Below, in pieces: positions 42,448 to 53,613 of a stretch of 64,000 bases of DNA (positions are counted from its first letter, which is position 1; each line of letters begins with the position of its first letter). The DNA is taken from positions 248,001 through 312,000 of the forward strand of contig JAJAGP010000434.1 in NCBI GenBank assembly GCA_025084515.1. The letters run 5' to 3'. The translations under genes and the position numbers were made by a program. Origin of the DNA: Ancistrus triradiatus. Lineage: Eukaryota > Chordata > Actinopteri > Siluriformes > Loricariidae. The notes under the pieces were generated by a model. That model saw only the letters and a program-made list of their open reading frames with translations. It had not been told where the DNA came from and ran no database searches.

Positions 42448-43552
42448 GGTGGAGACAGGATTTCATTATATTTTTAATATTTATTTTATAGGTGATGTTT
42501 CTTGAAACCGGTGCTGTACGTATACACGTATTTATTTCTTTTTTGCTTGCAATAAACCGGTCTGGAGGTGACTGGCAGTTTTAATGAATGGCTCAGTGTC
42601 AGGTAATTAACGCGTCTTCAATCTTCCTGTGACACTCTCTCTGTAATATGAGCTTTGCGCATTCTGGGAAAGCCAGTGGAGCTTCTGGATGAAATTGACA
42701 GTGACCCTGTTTGAACTTTTCATAACTGTCCTATCCTTCAGTGTAAGCACTGCCTTCAAAGACTAACAAGGATTACTTTTTACCCTATGTGTACACTGTC
42801 AGCGAGCCAATTAATTTTGTCGTTTAATGGTAGAAGATAATAAATATTTCCCTGTTTGTTGTGCAATTGTGCAGCCAGTGCTGCTTTTGTGTGAGACCTT
42901 CAATCAGAGTGAAATTGCTGTTGCTAATTAAATGCAAGTCAAGGCTTGCTGCTATGTGTTTGTGTGCGAGAGAGTGAGAGAGAGAGAGAGACACGGTGGT
43001 ATATATTATTTTACATAGGAAGGGTCTCTGTTGATTTAACCCTTTTGCATTGAAGAATTTCTCTGTGAGTTATTTTTGATTTTATAGTTAGTAATTTTAT
43101 TTGTATGTTTCGTGCAAATACATGCTGAACGCGTTTGCTCCCCATCTCACTCACACACTGTCACAGACGGTGTTTTTACCACTTAATAACTGTACTCTGT
43201 GTCTGTCAGCAGTGGCAGTGACAACAGGAGACAGCAGAACTGATGGCTATGGCATTGGCCTAGTGATACTTTATGCAACCTTTTCTTTCTTTGCCTCTCT
43301 GAAGCTCACACCCTCGCCTCACAAGCCTTCATTCAGTTCTGAAGTCTTGCCGATGCTTGTGTCTGGTGGTTTTATTGGTTGCTAAAATCTTGATTAACAA
43401 TTAGTCATTGTAGCCAGCTAATTGGTTAAAACAATTTGCACCCCTCCTGGCTATCTATTAGGACAAACAATTTGTTGGTAGAGTAAAATGAATAGACCAG
43501 TAATGGTGAATTTAATTTGAACAAAAATAACTATTGCTGTGATTGCGTATAC
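42448..43552. other. Intron sequence with a (GA)n tract
   Basis: A GA-rich run lies at 42967-42990. No exon recognised. The 94-codon plus frame at 43101 has no splice context or domain that I can identify. Confidence 0.35.
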
Positions 43553-43941
43553 CAGTGGGTATCAAAGTGGGAGGGGGCTGCATTGCTTTTAAAAGTATTT
43601 TTAGAGCAAATGTTCATGTTTTAGATTTTTTTTCTCTCTCGGGGAGGTGGTTAAGTTTTAAAGCAGTTTTTATACAGAGGCAATTGGAACTATGTTGAAA
43701 GCAATGGATGCTGTTACACAGTAAAGAAATGTAAGATACATAATGCATGTCACTTTTAAATAATTCCACTGTAAAGGTGATTTGTGAGTTTTATTCTGTT
43801 TGTTCAATAGGAAGTTTCGGTTTTGTATGAGTTACAAATGGAATCTGGAAGTAAAAGATGTACATGTGTGTCGGAGTGGAGGGGGACTCAAATGTTCTTC
43901 TCTACATAAAGGGGCACTGCAGAAGAAAGCTTGGGAACCAC
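43553..43941 (+). mobile_element. Non-autonomous hAT-like element, best copy
   Basis: Ends CAGTGGGTATCAAAGT and (minus strand) TAGTGGTTCCCAAGCT are imperfect inverted repeats of the common hAT type. The interior matches 7182 and 33680: 'TTGAAAGCAATGGATGCTGT', 'AGTTTCGGTTTTGTATGAGT', 'GGGGCACTGCAGAAGAAAGC'. No transposase. Confidence 0.65.
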
Positions 43942-44763
43942 TAATGTATAACATAATCTAGGATCATTCTCCTGTCTGTCATATTAGATATTCTGTCATG
44001 CTACTTTATATACTGTGAAATGATTACATTGTAATGTGGCTCTTTGCTTATTTTGTAAATATTCTAGATAAAGTACATGGGAATTGAAAGCTTGTTGAGG
44101 GGGGTATGCTCTCTACATGGCTGATTTGTAATTTGCTTGTTTTGGTTTAATGTTCATGAAAAGTAAACAGTCTTTAATAGGGCTTGAAAGAGAGGGACAG
44201 GAGTGGGATTGCTTTAACTTTCCAAACATAGCCAGGGTGAAGGTTTGAAGAACTCTCCTAGGGCCATGCGACTGGGCACGGTGCCCTGTTGCAACAGGGC
44301 TGTTTAATTAAACAACAGAATTGCACTGTACTGATTTAGCAGCCAATAGTGCATTACTCTGATGCTTACCAGGTCCGTTTCCAAAGATACGGAAGAGAGA
44401 GGGTGCAGGAAGTAATAGCTGGACATGTCCCATAGTTCCTGTACAGTATTAGAGTAGAATTTGCCTAGGATTGATGTAGAATTTCCGGTGGAGTTGGAGG
44501 TGGTGTGCACATTTTCATGTTATCACCTCATGGTTTCAAACACCGTGGCTTGTATTTTGAGTGACAATGGAATGTATTGATTAGGCTTCCTGAAGGGAAA
44601 CTATTGTGTGTTATGCAGGAAGCAATTGGAAAGAGTTGGCTGTCTGCCTGAGCTCTGAGTAAATATGAGCGTGTGTGGACTCGTGTATGTGGAATTTTGT
44701 CATCGAGATCGGAGGGGACTGTCTTGCTGTGTGGCTGTCCGCTGTGCTACATGCAATGCAAAG
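43942..44763. other. Intron sequence without recognised features
   Basis: No exon or repeat recognised. Confidence 0.4.
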
Positions 44764-44829
44764 TACACTCACCGAGCACTTTATTAGGAAGACTATACAA
44801 ATACTGGCTAGTGGCTCAATTTGCCCAAA

Positions 44830-45254
44830 ACGGTGTCAGTTCTTTATGGCATAGATTCCACAAGATGTTGGATTTGAGTTTCCTTTGAGTTTCTACTTAT
44901 GTTGACGTGATGCAGCAATTCCTGCAGAGATTTCAAGTATACTTTCATGCTGCAGCTCCCATTCTGCCACGTCCTAAAGGTGTTAAGTGGGATTCAGATC
45001 CAGTGACTGGGTCATTCAAGAACACTGAACTCATTGTCATGTTCATGAAAGCAGGTTGGGATAACTTTTGTTACATGATGCATTGTAATGTTGGAAGTAT
45101 CCATTAGAAGTTGGGTTAATTGTAGCCATGAAGGGATGCACATGGTCAATAACAATACTTGAATGGGCTGCGACATTTACGCAATGCTATTATTGTGCCC
45201 AAAATGTGCAGAAAGATAAAACCAGCCCTTCTGGCACCAGCAATCATGGCACAG
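44830..45254 (-). pseudogene. Tc1-E transposase remnant
   Basis: On the minus strand the segment at about 45215-45245 reads 'IAGARRAG', part of the first helix-turn-helix of this family. The C-terminal catalytic region is represented by 44830-45200, with many stops. The block between, including the first catalytic aspartate, is missing. Confidence 0.7.
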
Positions 45255-46241
45255 TAGTGCTGGGCGGTATGGCTAGAAATTTGTATCACGGTATTTTTAA
45301 GAAATCTACCGGTTTCACGGTATATCACGGTATTTTTGTCTCCATGTCGGAGACGGAGACGTGGTTGTGTTCAAAATTAATCACTGACCCCTTAGTAGTG
45401 TCCCTAGTCCATCTTCAGTAATGGGGTGTTTAGGGAGCCTGTCTAGTTGACTAGCTAAGTAGCACTCAAAACACAGCCGAAACCTATAACGCTTCCTTCT
45501 TATCATGTCAGCAAACAAACCCTCAAAAATGTTTATTAAACAGACCTGAACTGAATTATGAATTAAAGTTAGTAAAAGCATGTGCTGTTCATATGTGGTT
45601 GACCGGCACAGAATTGGTTATATGAGACCGGCTGAAGCCGATCACGCTAAAACCGGCCGAAACCATTATATAAGTGTATAATGAAGTCTTTAATTACTAT
45701 AAGGTTTACTTCGCCCCACAAAATTACACAAATCAAAATTCAAGAAACAGCTGCTGAATGTAAACAGATTTTATTGTGCAATCTGCAACATCTTAAAAAC
45801 ATCCTCAAAAAAGAGGGCTGTCGATTTTTGGTTGATGTATTTTCGCTCCAGTAAGACATACCCCAAATTCAGTGGGTTAATCATTACTCCTCACTAATCA
45901 TTACCAGTCTCCAGAGTTACTGCGTTCATAATGTGGTTCTTCTTTTGTATCTCCAGATCTCTCTTTATAATCCAGTTCTGTGTTCTGTTCTTTAATCTAA
46001 TGGAGCCTTTTCCAGCTGTTAACAGACTCTTTCTAGCCTGTGGTGTATGTTATGCTACCTGGCTACCCAGCATGCTGTTCGGTGATGTAGTTCTACTCAG
46101 AGCTCAGCAGCGCTCGTAGTGGCGAAAATATTATATAAATTGCTGCCTATTTGTTAGAGCTGTGCACCGGTATGGAGGTATATGGGAAATTAACTCCGGT
46201 GTACAGGTTGAACCGTTATACCGCCCAGCACTATGGCACAG
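45247..46241 (+). mobile_element. hAT-1 non-autonomous element with perfect TSD and TIRs
   Basis: The element proper is 45255-46233 (979 bp). Its ends TAGTGCTGGGCGGTAT and ATACCGCCCAGCACTA are perfect 16-base inverted repeats. The 8-base target duplication TGGCACAG lies at 45247-45254 and 46234-46241, diagnostic of the hAT superfamily. It carries no transposase. Subterminal direct repeats 'TATCACGGTATTTTT' occur twice at the left end. A second, older copy lies inverted at 37608. Confidence 0.93.
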
Positions 46242-46391
46242 TTTGTATCACTAAGATGTTATTTTTTTCTCTATGCTGTTGGTGGATGTGAACATTACCT
46301 GAAGCTGCTGACCTGCATCTGCATGATGTTAATCCACTGCATTTCTGCCACGTGATTGGCTGATTATATAATTGCATGAGTGAATGTAGAC

Positions 46392-46601
46392 TTAAGACTG
46401 TGGTGGCCTAGCGGTTAAGGTACTGGACTCTGGACCAGAAGGTCCAGGGTTCAAATCCCACCTCTGCCAAGCTGCCACTGTTGGGTCCTTGAGCAAGACC
46501 CTTAACCCACAATTGCTTGGATTGTAAGACTGTACCAATTGTAAGTCGCTCTGGATAAGGGCGTCTGCTAAATGCTGTAAATGTAAATGTAAATGTTAAG
46601 A
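46392..46601 (+). mobile_element. SINE-1, full-length, inserted in Tc1-E
   Basis: Body 46398-46595 with intact A box ('TGGCCTAGCGGTTAAGG') and B box ('GGTTCAAATCCC') and a (TAAATG)n tail. TTAAGA flanks it at 46392-46397 and 46596-46601. The surrounding sequence is the right end of Tc1-E. Confidence 0.92.
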
Positions 46602-46618
46602 TCTAGATGCTCAGTGTT

Positions 46619-47709
46619 GACCAGAGCCTTCCTGTCTGAATTAGTTGAACTGTGTTGTTTACACCCATGTTCTGAATTATATACACCCTTTTAATCACTT
46701 ATTTAGTTTGTTTTTAATCATGTGGTGACGGTGTTTGAGCAACAGTCAGTGACTTTGTAACTTTTCATAACCTTTTTTTGGCTCTCCATTGTTCTTCTCA
46801 AATATCTTTGGTAATTAGGCTATGACTTTCCCAGCTCTCCGGAGGGTAAGAGATCATACAGAACCTCTTCAACCTCATAATTTTTTCATCTATCACAGCA
46901 GAATACCATTGCGTTCACCCTGCCTGTAAATTACGCTGTGTAATGAAAAAGCAGTGCAGGTAATTTAATAACTTCTCGTGACTCCCCCATGACCTGCAGC
47001 AAGACCTAATCTCCCTCCTATGGTGGTTTGGGCCATGATTAATGACTAAAGTGTTTATATAGGACTGTGTTAAGCTGTGAAGAATCATTGGTCGTGACCA
47101 ATTTACTTAGTCGTTTGAGGGCTTTTGGACTGGTATATGTCTTGGTGCTTCATTAAACAACAGGGGAGGGTGCCATTTTAAGGAAAGTGCCTTAGGCACT
47201 CATCTGTCACCTACTGTTGGTGGATCAGCTACTGCCTTTATCAAGGCTCTGTTATAGTCCTGGGGGACTGCAGAAGCAGGAAACTTCTTAAGACTATAAG
47301 AAATAAAACCTTGCACCGGTAAACAAGTATTAGCCAAACCACTTTTTGTGAGAAGTGGCAATTTGATCTCTGGAATGAGTTTAAAATTAACCTATTAACT
47401 CAACCCTATCAGGACTTTCTCTTGCATAGATATTTAGGTTTGTAATAGAACACCTCAACTGTTGAGTGTCTTCATTGTTAGAGCAGCCACACTTTTAGTA
47501 GCCCTCACTTTAATCCCATCTATATCAACATATTCTCATAACTGTTTGCTCTTTAAATCTGTCAGTATACACTACTTGCTTGTTGTTGTGCAATAAGTGT
47601 CAGAACAAAGGAATGATTTGAAGTTGTGCGTTATTTTGTGTACAGGATCCTATTCAGTACTTTTTACCCCTGTCTTTCATTGGACCAAACAGAGTATGTG
47701 ATTGCTGTC
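46619..47709. other. Intron sequence without recognised features
   Basis: No exon or repeat recognised. Confidence 0.4.
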
Positions 47710-48165
47710 ATGATTGCATGGGGGTGGCTCGGTGGGTAGCACTGTCGCCTCACAGTGAAAAGGTTCTGGGTTCGATCCCAGGTGGAGTTGGTCCATTCTG
47801 TGTGGAGTCTGCATGTCCTCCCCGTAACTGGGTTCCTCCCACAGTCCAAAGACATGCATTTGGTCAGTGTTTCTCAATCCTGGTCCTGGCGCCCCACTGC
47901 TCTGCACAATTTAGTTCTTCTCCTGTTAAATACACCCACTTTAACTCAATAAAGGGCTTGTTAATGAGCTGAGTAGTTGGATCAGGTGTGTTGGGGGCAG
48001 GAAAACACTAAAACATGCAGAACAGTGGGGCATCCGGACCAGGATTGAGAAACACTGCCTTAGGTTAATTGATTACGCTAAGTTGGTCTGATGTGTGGCC
48101 GTTGATGCTGAAGTGCACCGCTAAATGATCTACATGAACAAACACATACATATCATTGCATGGGG
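47710..48165 (+). mobile_element. SINE-2 carrying a nested hAT MITE
   Basis: SINE body 47724-48151, split by a MITE. The head 'GGTGGCTCGGTGGGTAGCAC' holds the A box and 'GGTTCGATCCC' the B box, the best preserved in this window. Direct repeats ATGATTGCATGGGG (47710-47723) and ATCATTGCATGGGG (48152-48165) differ at one base and mark the insertion. Confidence 0.88.
47867..48065. mobile_element. 183-bp hAT-type MITE
   Basis: The element 47875-48057 has perfect 22-base terminal inverted repeats: CAGTGTTTCTCAATCCTGGT then CC, and the exact inverse at the right. Flanks CATTTGGT and CCTTAGGT are an 8-base duplication with two differences. It inserted into the SINE-2 between 'GACATGCA' and 'GGTTAATTGATTACG', so it is younger than the SINE. 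Confidence 0.9.
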
Positions 48166-49743
48166 TGGGGTGCCTTCTCTGTTCATCTGCACGTTTGCTC
48201 CAGGGGGCTAACCCAGATATTCAAGCAAGATTTTTTTGTCTGTGGTGAATTGTTGTTTGTGATGTCATAATAATATAGTAATGGTGTCTGGAGACAACTG
48301 TTTGGATGAACAATTATTTACTAAATGACAAACATCATGAATGGCAGTTAAACTTGTGTGACCATGCATTGCGTACCACACAGTCAGCTCTACTGAACAA
48401 TCATTAAAATGATGTAAATAGATTATAAAACTATAGTGTGGACCTACCTGAAATAAAAATGCAAGGTAGTTAATGGAGGGCAGTGGAGGCAAGTTATTTC
48501 CCAAGTAAATATTTTATTTTATGAAATTTCCATTAAGTGAGTTTGTGGCCAATGTCAAATTTTATGTTTAGCTGTTGCTCCAAGTGCACTGCACAGAATA
48601 AAGTCTGTGCTCAAGTAACTTGTGTCCAGACTTACACAGTTCTGTCTTTTTGTTTCCATTGTAATGAGATGTTGGGTGTTTGAATTTATCGGGTCTTTCA
48701 GAAGTTTGGTCTGATATGATTTGGCAGACAGCTGCTTCAAAACACTGTATGCACATTACATGCCAAAATGTTACCAAAAGATGCAGATGTATTTTTTTTT
48801 TCTTTTTTTAATATACCTCAAATTGCTTGTTCACGTTTTAGCTTAGTTCTGTTATTGAAAGTATACAGTCAGCTTCAAGATCTAAAACAGGTTTTCACTG
48901 GAAATCTATTGCCCTTTGATTTTGTCACTGGTTTGATTCATTGGTGTCCTTCAGTCCACCTCTAAGAAAACGATTAATTTTTAGCTCCATGACATTAGAT
49001 TGGTTGATGAAGGCGAGCTTTATAGCTTGTCTTACTTTGCTCCATGGATCTGTGGATTCTTTCTGTCCACTCTCAAGAGTTTAAGTGTGCTGTGGCTTTT
49101 AAGTCGACTGACTGTCAAGAATGCCTGCAGCAAGGAGATAAAATCCCAGCCACATCCGTTAAAAAGGAGACCACAGCAGTAATGGAAAGGGCAGTCACAG
49201 ACAGGTGAAAGCCAAAAGGTGGAAAGCCTGAAAGAAATAGGAGAAGCAACACCAGAATAAAGGTAGAAGTAGCCAATGTTTTATGCTTTTCTTTTAATTT
49301 CTTTCTGTCCCAAGGTTAGAATAAAGGATCTCCTGCTGAAATTTACCTTTTCCCAGAGCTATTTTCTGACCACTTTCTTTCTGGTGGCCTTAATGAGAAT
49401 GGAAATCAAGAAGAACGTGTTCTGAGGCTACACTGCTGCTGAATGAGGTGTCCCTGTGCTGGTATTAGATCACTGCCTTTGTACCCCTTGCATTTTTTAA
49501 TAATGAATGAAGGCTACCCTCCCCCTGCTCTTAAAAAAAACTCAATGTGGAAAGTTTTCTCCCCCTTCTTCCATTGACTCATTCAGCCCCGTTCCTCCAT
49601 TCATAATAATCACCACAGAGCCGTTTGTTGAGTGATGAGAAACAAATTAATCTGATCTTGTTGGTCCCCATTGCTATTTTTTTAATCAGAAGCAAATTCT
49701 AATTGATATGTTGCCTCTTGGTTTCTGAATCCATGGATCCGGC
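48166..49743. other. Intron sequence without recognised features
   Basis: No exon or repeat recognised. Confidence 0.4.
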
Positions 49744-49860
49744 ATGTCTTGTGTCAACAGTTCGAGCTGGTGCTGGTTGTCTGGGGAATGTTTTCTTGGC
49801 AAACAGTAGGCCCCCTAATAGCAACTGAGCATTGTTTGAATACCAGTGTTCATCCCAGGC
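49744..49860 (+). pseudogene. Tc1-E transposase fragment
   Basis: 'TGTGTCAACAGTTCGAGCTG', 'TGGGGAATGTTTTCTTGG' and 'GGCCCCCTAATAGCAACTGA' match, from memory, the middle of the Tc1-E transposase (between the two aspartates). This is the very region deleted from the copy at 44766. Only about 115 bases remain. Confidence 0.55.
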
Positions 49861-50245
49861 TGGGGTTGAAAAGCAAGACTAAGAAAGAGGTAAAGGAAAA
49901 AATACCTATTACTATATCCAACTGTGAAGAAACTCTATTGGATGAATTTGCTAATCAGGGTCCGAACAGGCTGAAGTTGATAAGCACAGTAACAAGTAAC
50001 ACAAGCCGAAGCAAAATGAGCACGATGAGTGAGTGACCAGCAGGTCAAGGCAAGCACCAGAGAAAGCCAACATCCAAAATGAGATCTAGCCTATCCATCG
50101 TTCTCCCCTGCAGACCCCAAACATACAGAAGCAGCACAAGACGCATCCGTTACTTCCAACATGCTTAGATCGTGTGACATTCCCACACAAATTAAAAACA
50201 CTAATTTGAATGACCCACAGCACAGGTCATAACAATCAGCATACC

Positions 50246-50336
50246 CAACAGTGGCAGCTTGGCAGAGGTGGGATTTGAACCTTGGCCTTTCTGGTCCATA
50301 GTCCAGTATCTTAACCACTAGGCCACCGTAGTCCCA
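50246..50336 (-). mobile_element. SINE-1 head fragment
   Basis: Minus-strand tRNA-like head with A and B boxes ('GGGATTTGAACC' on plus); body and tail are missing. Confidence 0.85.
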
Positions 50337-51570
50337 TGCTTCCAGTGTGATGATGTGCTTTGCCAAAACGCAAATCAGGTTGGTTCCATCAACATGAAAG
50401 TTTACATGATTAAAGAAAAAACTCTGTTTACTTAATTTTTCTATCCATTCAGGTAGATCTAAAGTCACTACAGCACCCTTGGATGTTAGAAATGGAGATT
50501 CAAAACATAATGTGCCACTGACAAATCAGCTGTGAAAACAAGACCTGAATTTCTCTCTTACTTTCAGGTTATTGTGGACAATGCAGAGAGGCTACTAGTG
50601 TACCTGTATTGAACACATTCATCATTGACCCTGTTTGAATTCCTTTGAGACGTAAGAGTTTGTGCAGAAACAATTTAACCTGCCAGTGTAAATGAGGATG
50701 GTCAGGTTTATCAGCTCTCATGGGTCGTAGCCCTTTTATGTTGCTTCTCGTGTATGAATTTTATTCTCAACCTTTCTAGGGTAAACCAAGTGGTCTTGGG
50801 CCAACAATTCAAAGCCAACTTTCTCTCTCTGCTGGAGTCTGCGTGTATTAATGTACTTGTGTGTATTATTAGAGTCCCATAAGGGTTGGTACGTGCTTTG
50901 AGGTCTAGTGTGCTAATTACTGTTATTTCAGAATCCTTTGTATTGTAGAACAACAATGTTAGAGCATGGTAACAGATTAGAAAGCCAGGCTGTTCAAACC
51001 TCTGGATAAATAATGATTCTTTCTGGGTGTCTGCTGTGTTATATTTTGAATAAGGCTTGTAAATGTGAGGTAACACCCTGGCTGTTGGCTTTCGCAAAAT
51101 ACTCATTGTCTAACCACAAGCAGAGTTCAGTTTCATTATAGTATAATTCATGTTTGGAAGTAATTATTGCGTGATCAACTCTCACTGCTGTAACCATGAT
51201 TGTTATTTTAAATGTACAGACAGTGTCCTAAATTGTAATTAGACCCAGATGCCATTGTTCTCAGATAAATTGGAGGGGCATTTTAATCTTTCACAAGGTT
51301 TGCCAGTAGATGGTTAAATGGTTAGTCGGGGTCACAGCCCTTATTTGGTAACATCTGTTATGAGCTGTTTTTATTGCACTTGCATGTGCTTTTTCAATTC
51401 ACTGACCTTGATTTGACTAGTTCCCTTATCTCGCTCTGTCTCACACACTCAAATTAGGCATTCTCTTGGACAACCCTCAATGACGGGCAGTCTTTGTATA
51501 GCATAACTCTGTACTCTGTAGTATCCTTGTTTTTGCTCCACATGCTCCATAACCCTACCACTGTTTGAAC
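50337..51570. other. Intron sequence without recognised features
   Basis: A 131-codon minus frame (50711-51106) has no domain or splice signal that I can support. Confidence 0.35.
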
Positions 51571-51785
51571 ACCATAACCTTAAAACCACCTGCCTAATTT
51601 TGTGTAGGTCCTGTCCTGCCACCGAGGCATGGACTTTACAAGATCTCTGAAGGTGTCCTGTGGTCTGTCAAACCAAGATGTTGGCCACAGATCCTTCAAG
51701 TCCTGTAGTGTGTGGTGATGCCTCCATAGATCAGATTTGTTGTCCAGTACGTCTCACAGATACTCCATCAGACCTGATATCTGTA
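51571..51785 (-). mobile_element. Fragment of another Tc1-like family
   Basis: 'CCATAACCTTAAAACCACCT', 'CCTAATTTTGTGTAGGTC', 'GATCCTTCAAGTCCTGTAG' and 'CAGTACGTCTCACAGATACT' match, from memory, the left part of a fish Tc1-like family beginning near 'CATAACATTAAAACCACC'. Truncated at about 51785, no complete end or transposase. Confidence 0.55.
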
Positions 51786-53611
51786 TTTAATACTGTATTT
51801 ATGACATCAGCATGTGTTTCAAAAGAGAGCAGGGGACTGAGAGCCTGCATAAACTGAGCAGATTAGAGAAACGAGTGCATTTAAATCTAGTTGGTGTGTT
51901 GCAAAGACGCAGATTTCTCCCCTTGATTTTCTTGGGTGCTCTGCTTGTTTTATCTCCTGTGGTGGGTCAGCTTACTGCCAAAAATAGAAACAAATTCTCA
52001 AATAAAACTAGCAACTGTCCCGCAGATTCAGCATGTGCAGTTCACTTGTGTGGAAACACCTGTTAATGTTGGTTCTCATAAGGGGTGCAGTGCCAGCCAA
52101 ACTTTGCTGAGTATTTAGCCTGCTGATGCTGACGGTGCATTATGAATGGACGTTATGCGGCAATTGGACGTGTGTAATCTTACAAAAATTGCTATTCAAA
52201 CTTAGCTGTGTTAAACATGTCAGGTAATGATACAGTGAAGGCCATATTGTCACACCGCTACTGTCATGGTTGTTCTCTGTAATTAATAGACTTTTGCTTT
52301 GGACCATGTCATCACCATTATCCTTATCTATCAAAACGTTACTCCATTGTTAGTCAGTTCAGCAAGCTTGAAATACCCTTGCTTATGCTTCCTCTCTGTC
52401 TCATGGGTCCTGTATATGTGCATCTCTGCAGCATAACTGCCTCTTCTTCCCTTCCCTCAGCACACATTCTGCATCACAGTTCTGCCTAAATCAATTAAAG
52501 AACTGTGTTTGGAGTGCGCCACACAAAGCTAAAGCGATAAGTGAATACACATGTATTGCTCGGGTGAGTGGGTGTGGCTGTAAGGCGAAGCCGACTCCCA
52601 TCTTCTCCCAGTCTCTCCTTAGAGACCAAGGTCTGTACTTGCTTGTGACAACTTATCTAGAGTTGTAGGTCTGAAACAGAACTATACCAAGTGCACAAAG
52701 ACAGACTTTCCCGCTTACACAGTGCTCTTGCTGTAGTGCTGAAACCTAATCTTGATCCATTCTGCACTTTTCCGCTTCTTTTAGAGAGGTGCTTACACGG
52801 AATGGGATACAGGGAAGGCGCTTGATTTTAAAAGATGATTTCTTGGGAGAATGCTAAAATATATGATGAGTTATGATTAATAATTTACTTTTAATTATAA
52901 GAAGTGATCGCCTTGATGAATCAAAAACGTTGTGTATGCTGTGTGTTCAAAGTAGTCAACACTGTTGGTAGGTATACAGACTTGGCACATTACATCACAC
53001 CTCAGTATCCAAAGCAAACTAAAATCAGGGACATGCATGTGTTGGTGAATGCTTGGATAGATTACAGGTACACTCTGCATAATGTTCGTTCAGACAACGT
53101 CCAATCGCGTAATATCCATGGTTTCATAAGAAAATAATCCTTATTATTGAGGGTATTAACCTACTTAACCCCTGTTACCTTGCCAGATACATGTCACATG
53201 TAACAGCGCAGACTCTGGTGCAGAAGGTTTTATTAAACACAAAGTCGAGAAATTACAAGTTACATATGAAGAATGCATGGAACCGTCTAGGTGGCAAAGA
53301 GCAGAGTAATCAGTCACGCTCGGTAAGGAGTCAAAGCGCTGTGCGGTGTGTCAGTGTGCAGAGAGCCGAGTCTGCAAGAGAGCAGCAGAAGCAGTGAGTG
53401 TGTGAGATGTTGGCGTTAGCCTTTTTTCTTATAAAGGGTGCCACGCTGGTAAGATGTAGCCTGGAACTGTGTTCCACTGCGCAGAGACTTTTGGGATAGT
53501 TCTGTCCGAGTCCAGTGGGGATCAGAACAGAGGATGTAACAGTACTATTTGTATACAGCATCTTGCCTATTTAGTCATCACTGGTAAGCTACAGTATCCC
53601 ATGTAGCTTGC
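51786..53611. other. Intron sequence without recognised features
   Basis: 'GTTCAGACAACGTCCAATCG' at 53088 is echoed by 'GTTCAGACAACATCCAAATT' at 55191, on either side of the Tc1-D element; otherwise nothing recognised. Confidence 0.35.
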
Positions 53612-53613
53612 TA

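Larger units (their letters stand above)
44766..46618 (-). mobile_element. Tc1-E element, internally deleted, with two later insertions
   Basis: Left end CACTCACCGAGCACTTTATT after TA (44764-44765) belongs to a common fish Tc1-like family. The 5' two-fifths ('GATTCCACAAGATGTTGGAT', 'AAGAACACTGAACTCATTGT', 'AAGGGATGCACATGGTCAAT') are followed directly by the far end of the transposase gene ('CCAGCCCTTCTGGCACCAGC'), so the middle is deleted. A hAT-1 copy (45255-46233) and a SINE-1 (46398-46595) inserted afterwards. The right terminus is reduced to 'ATGCTCAGTG' near 46618. Confidence 0.8.

Noticed and set aside
37755..46119. Similar frames at 37755-38048 (minus) and 45931-46119 (plus) suggesting a conserved small protein
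   Set aside because: Both lie in the two hAT-1 copies, so similarity is repeat identity and not selection; the frames end at different places.
34125..46595. tRNA genes suggested by A and B boxes at 34125, 35660, 46398 and 47724
   Set aside because: The boxes belong to SINE-1 and SINE-2 units with SINE bodies, tails and target duplications; cloverleaf arms are not maintained.
53160..53560. LTR of a retroelement near 53.2-53.5 kb
   Set aside because: Some LTR-like composition, but no second copy, no TG...CA boundaries with duplication and no internal genes.
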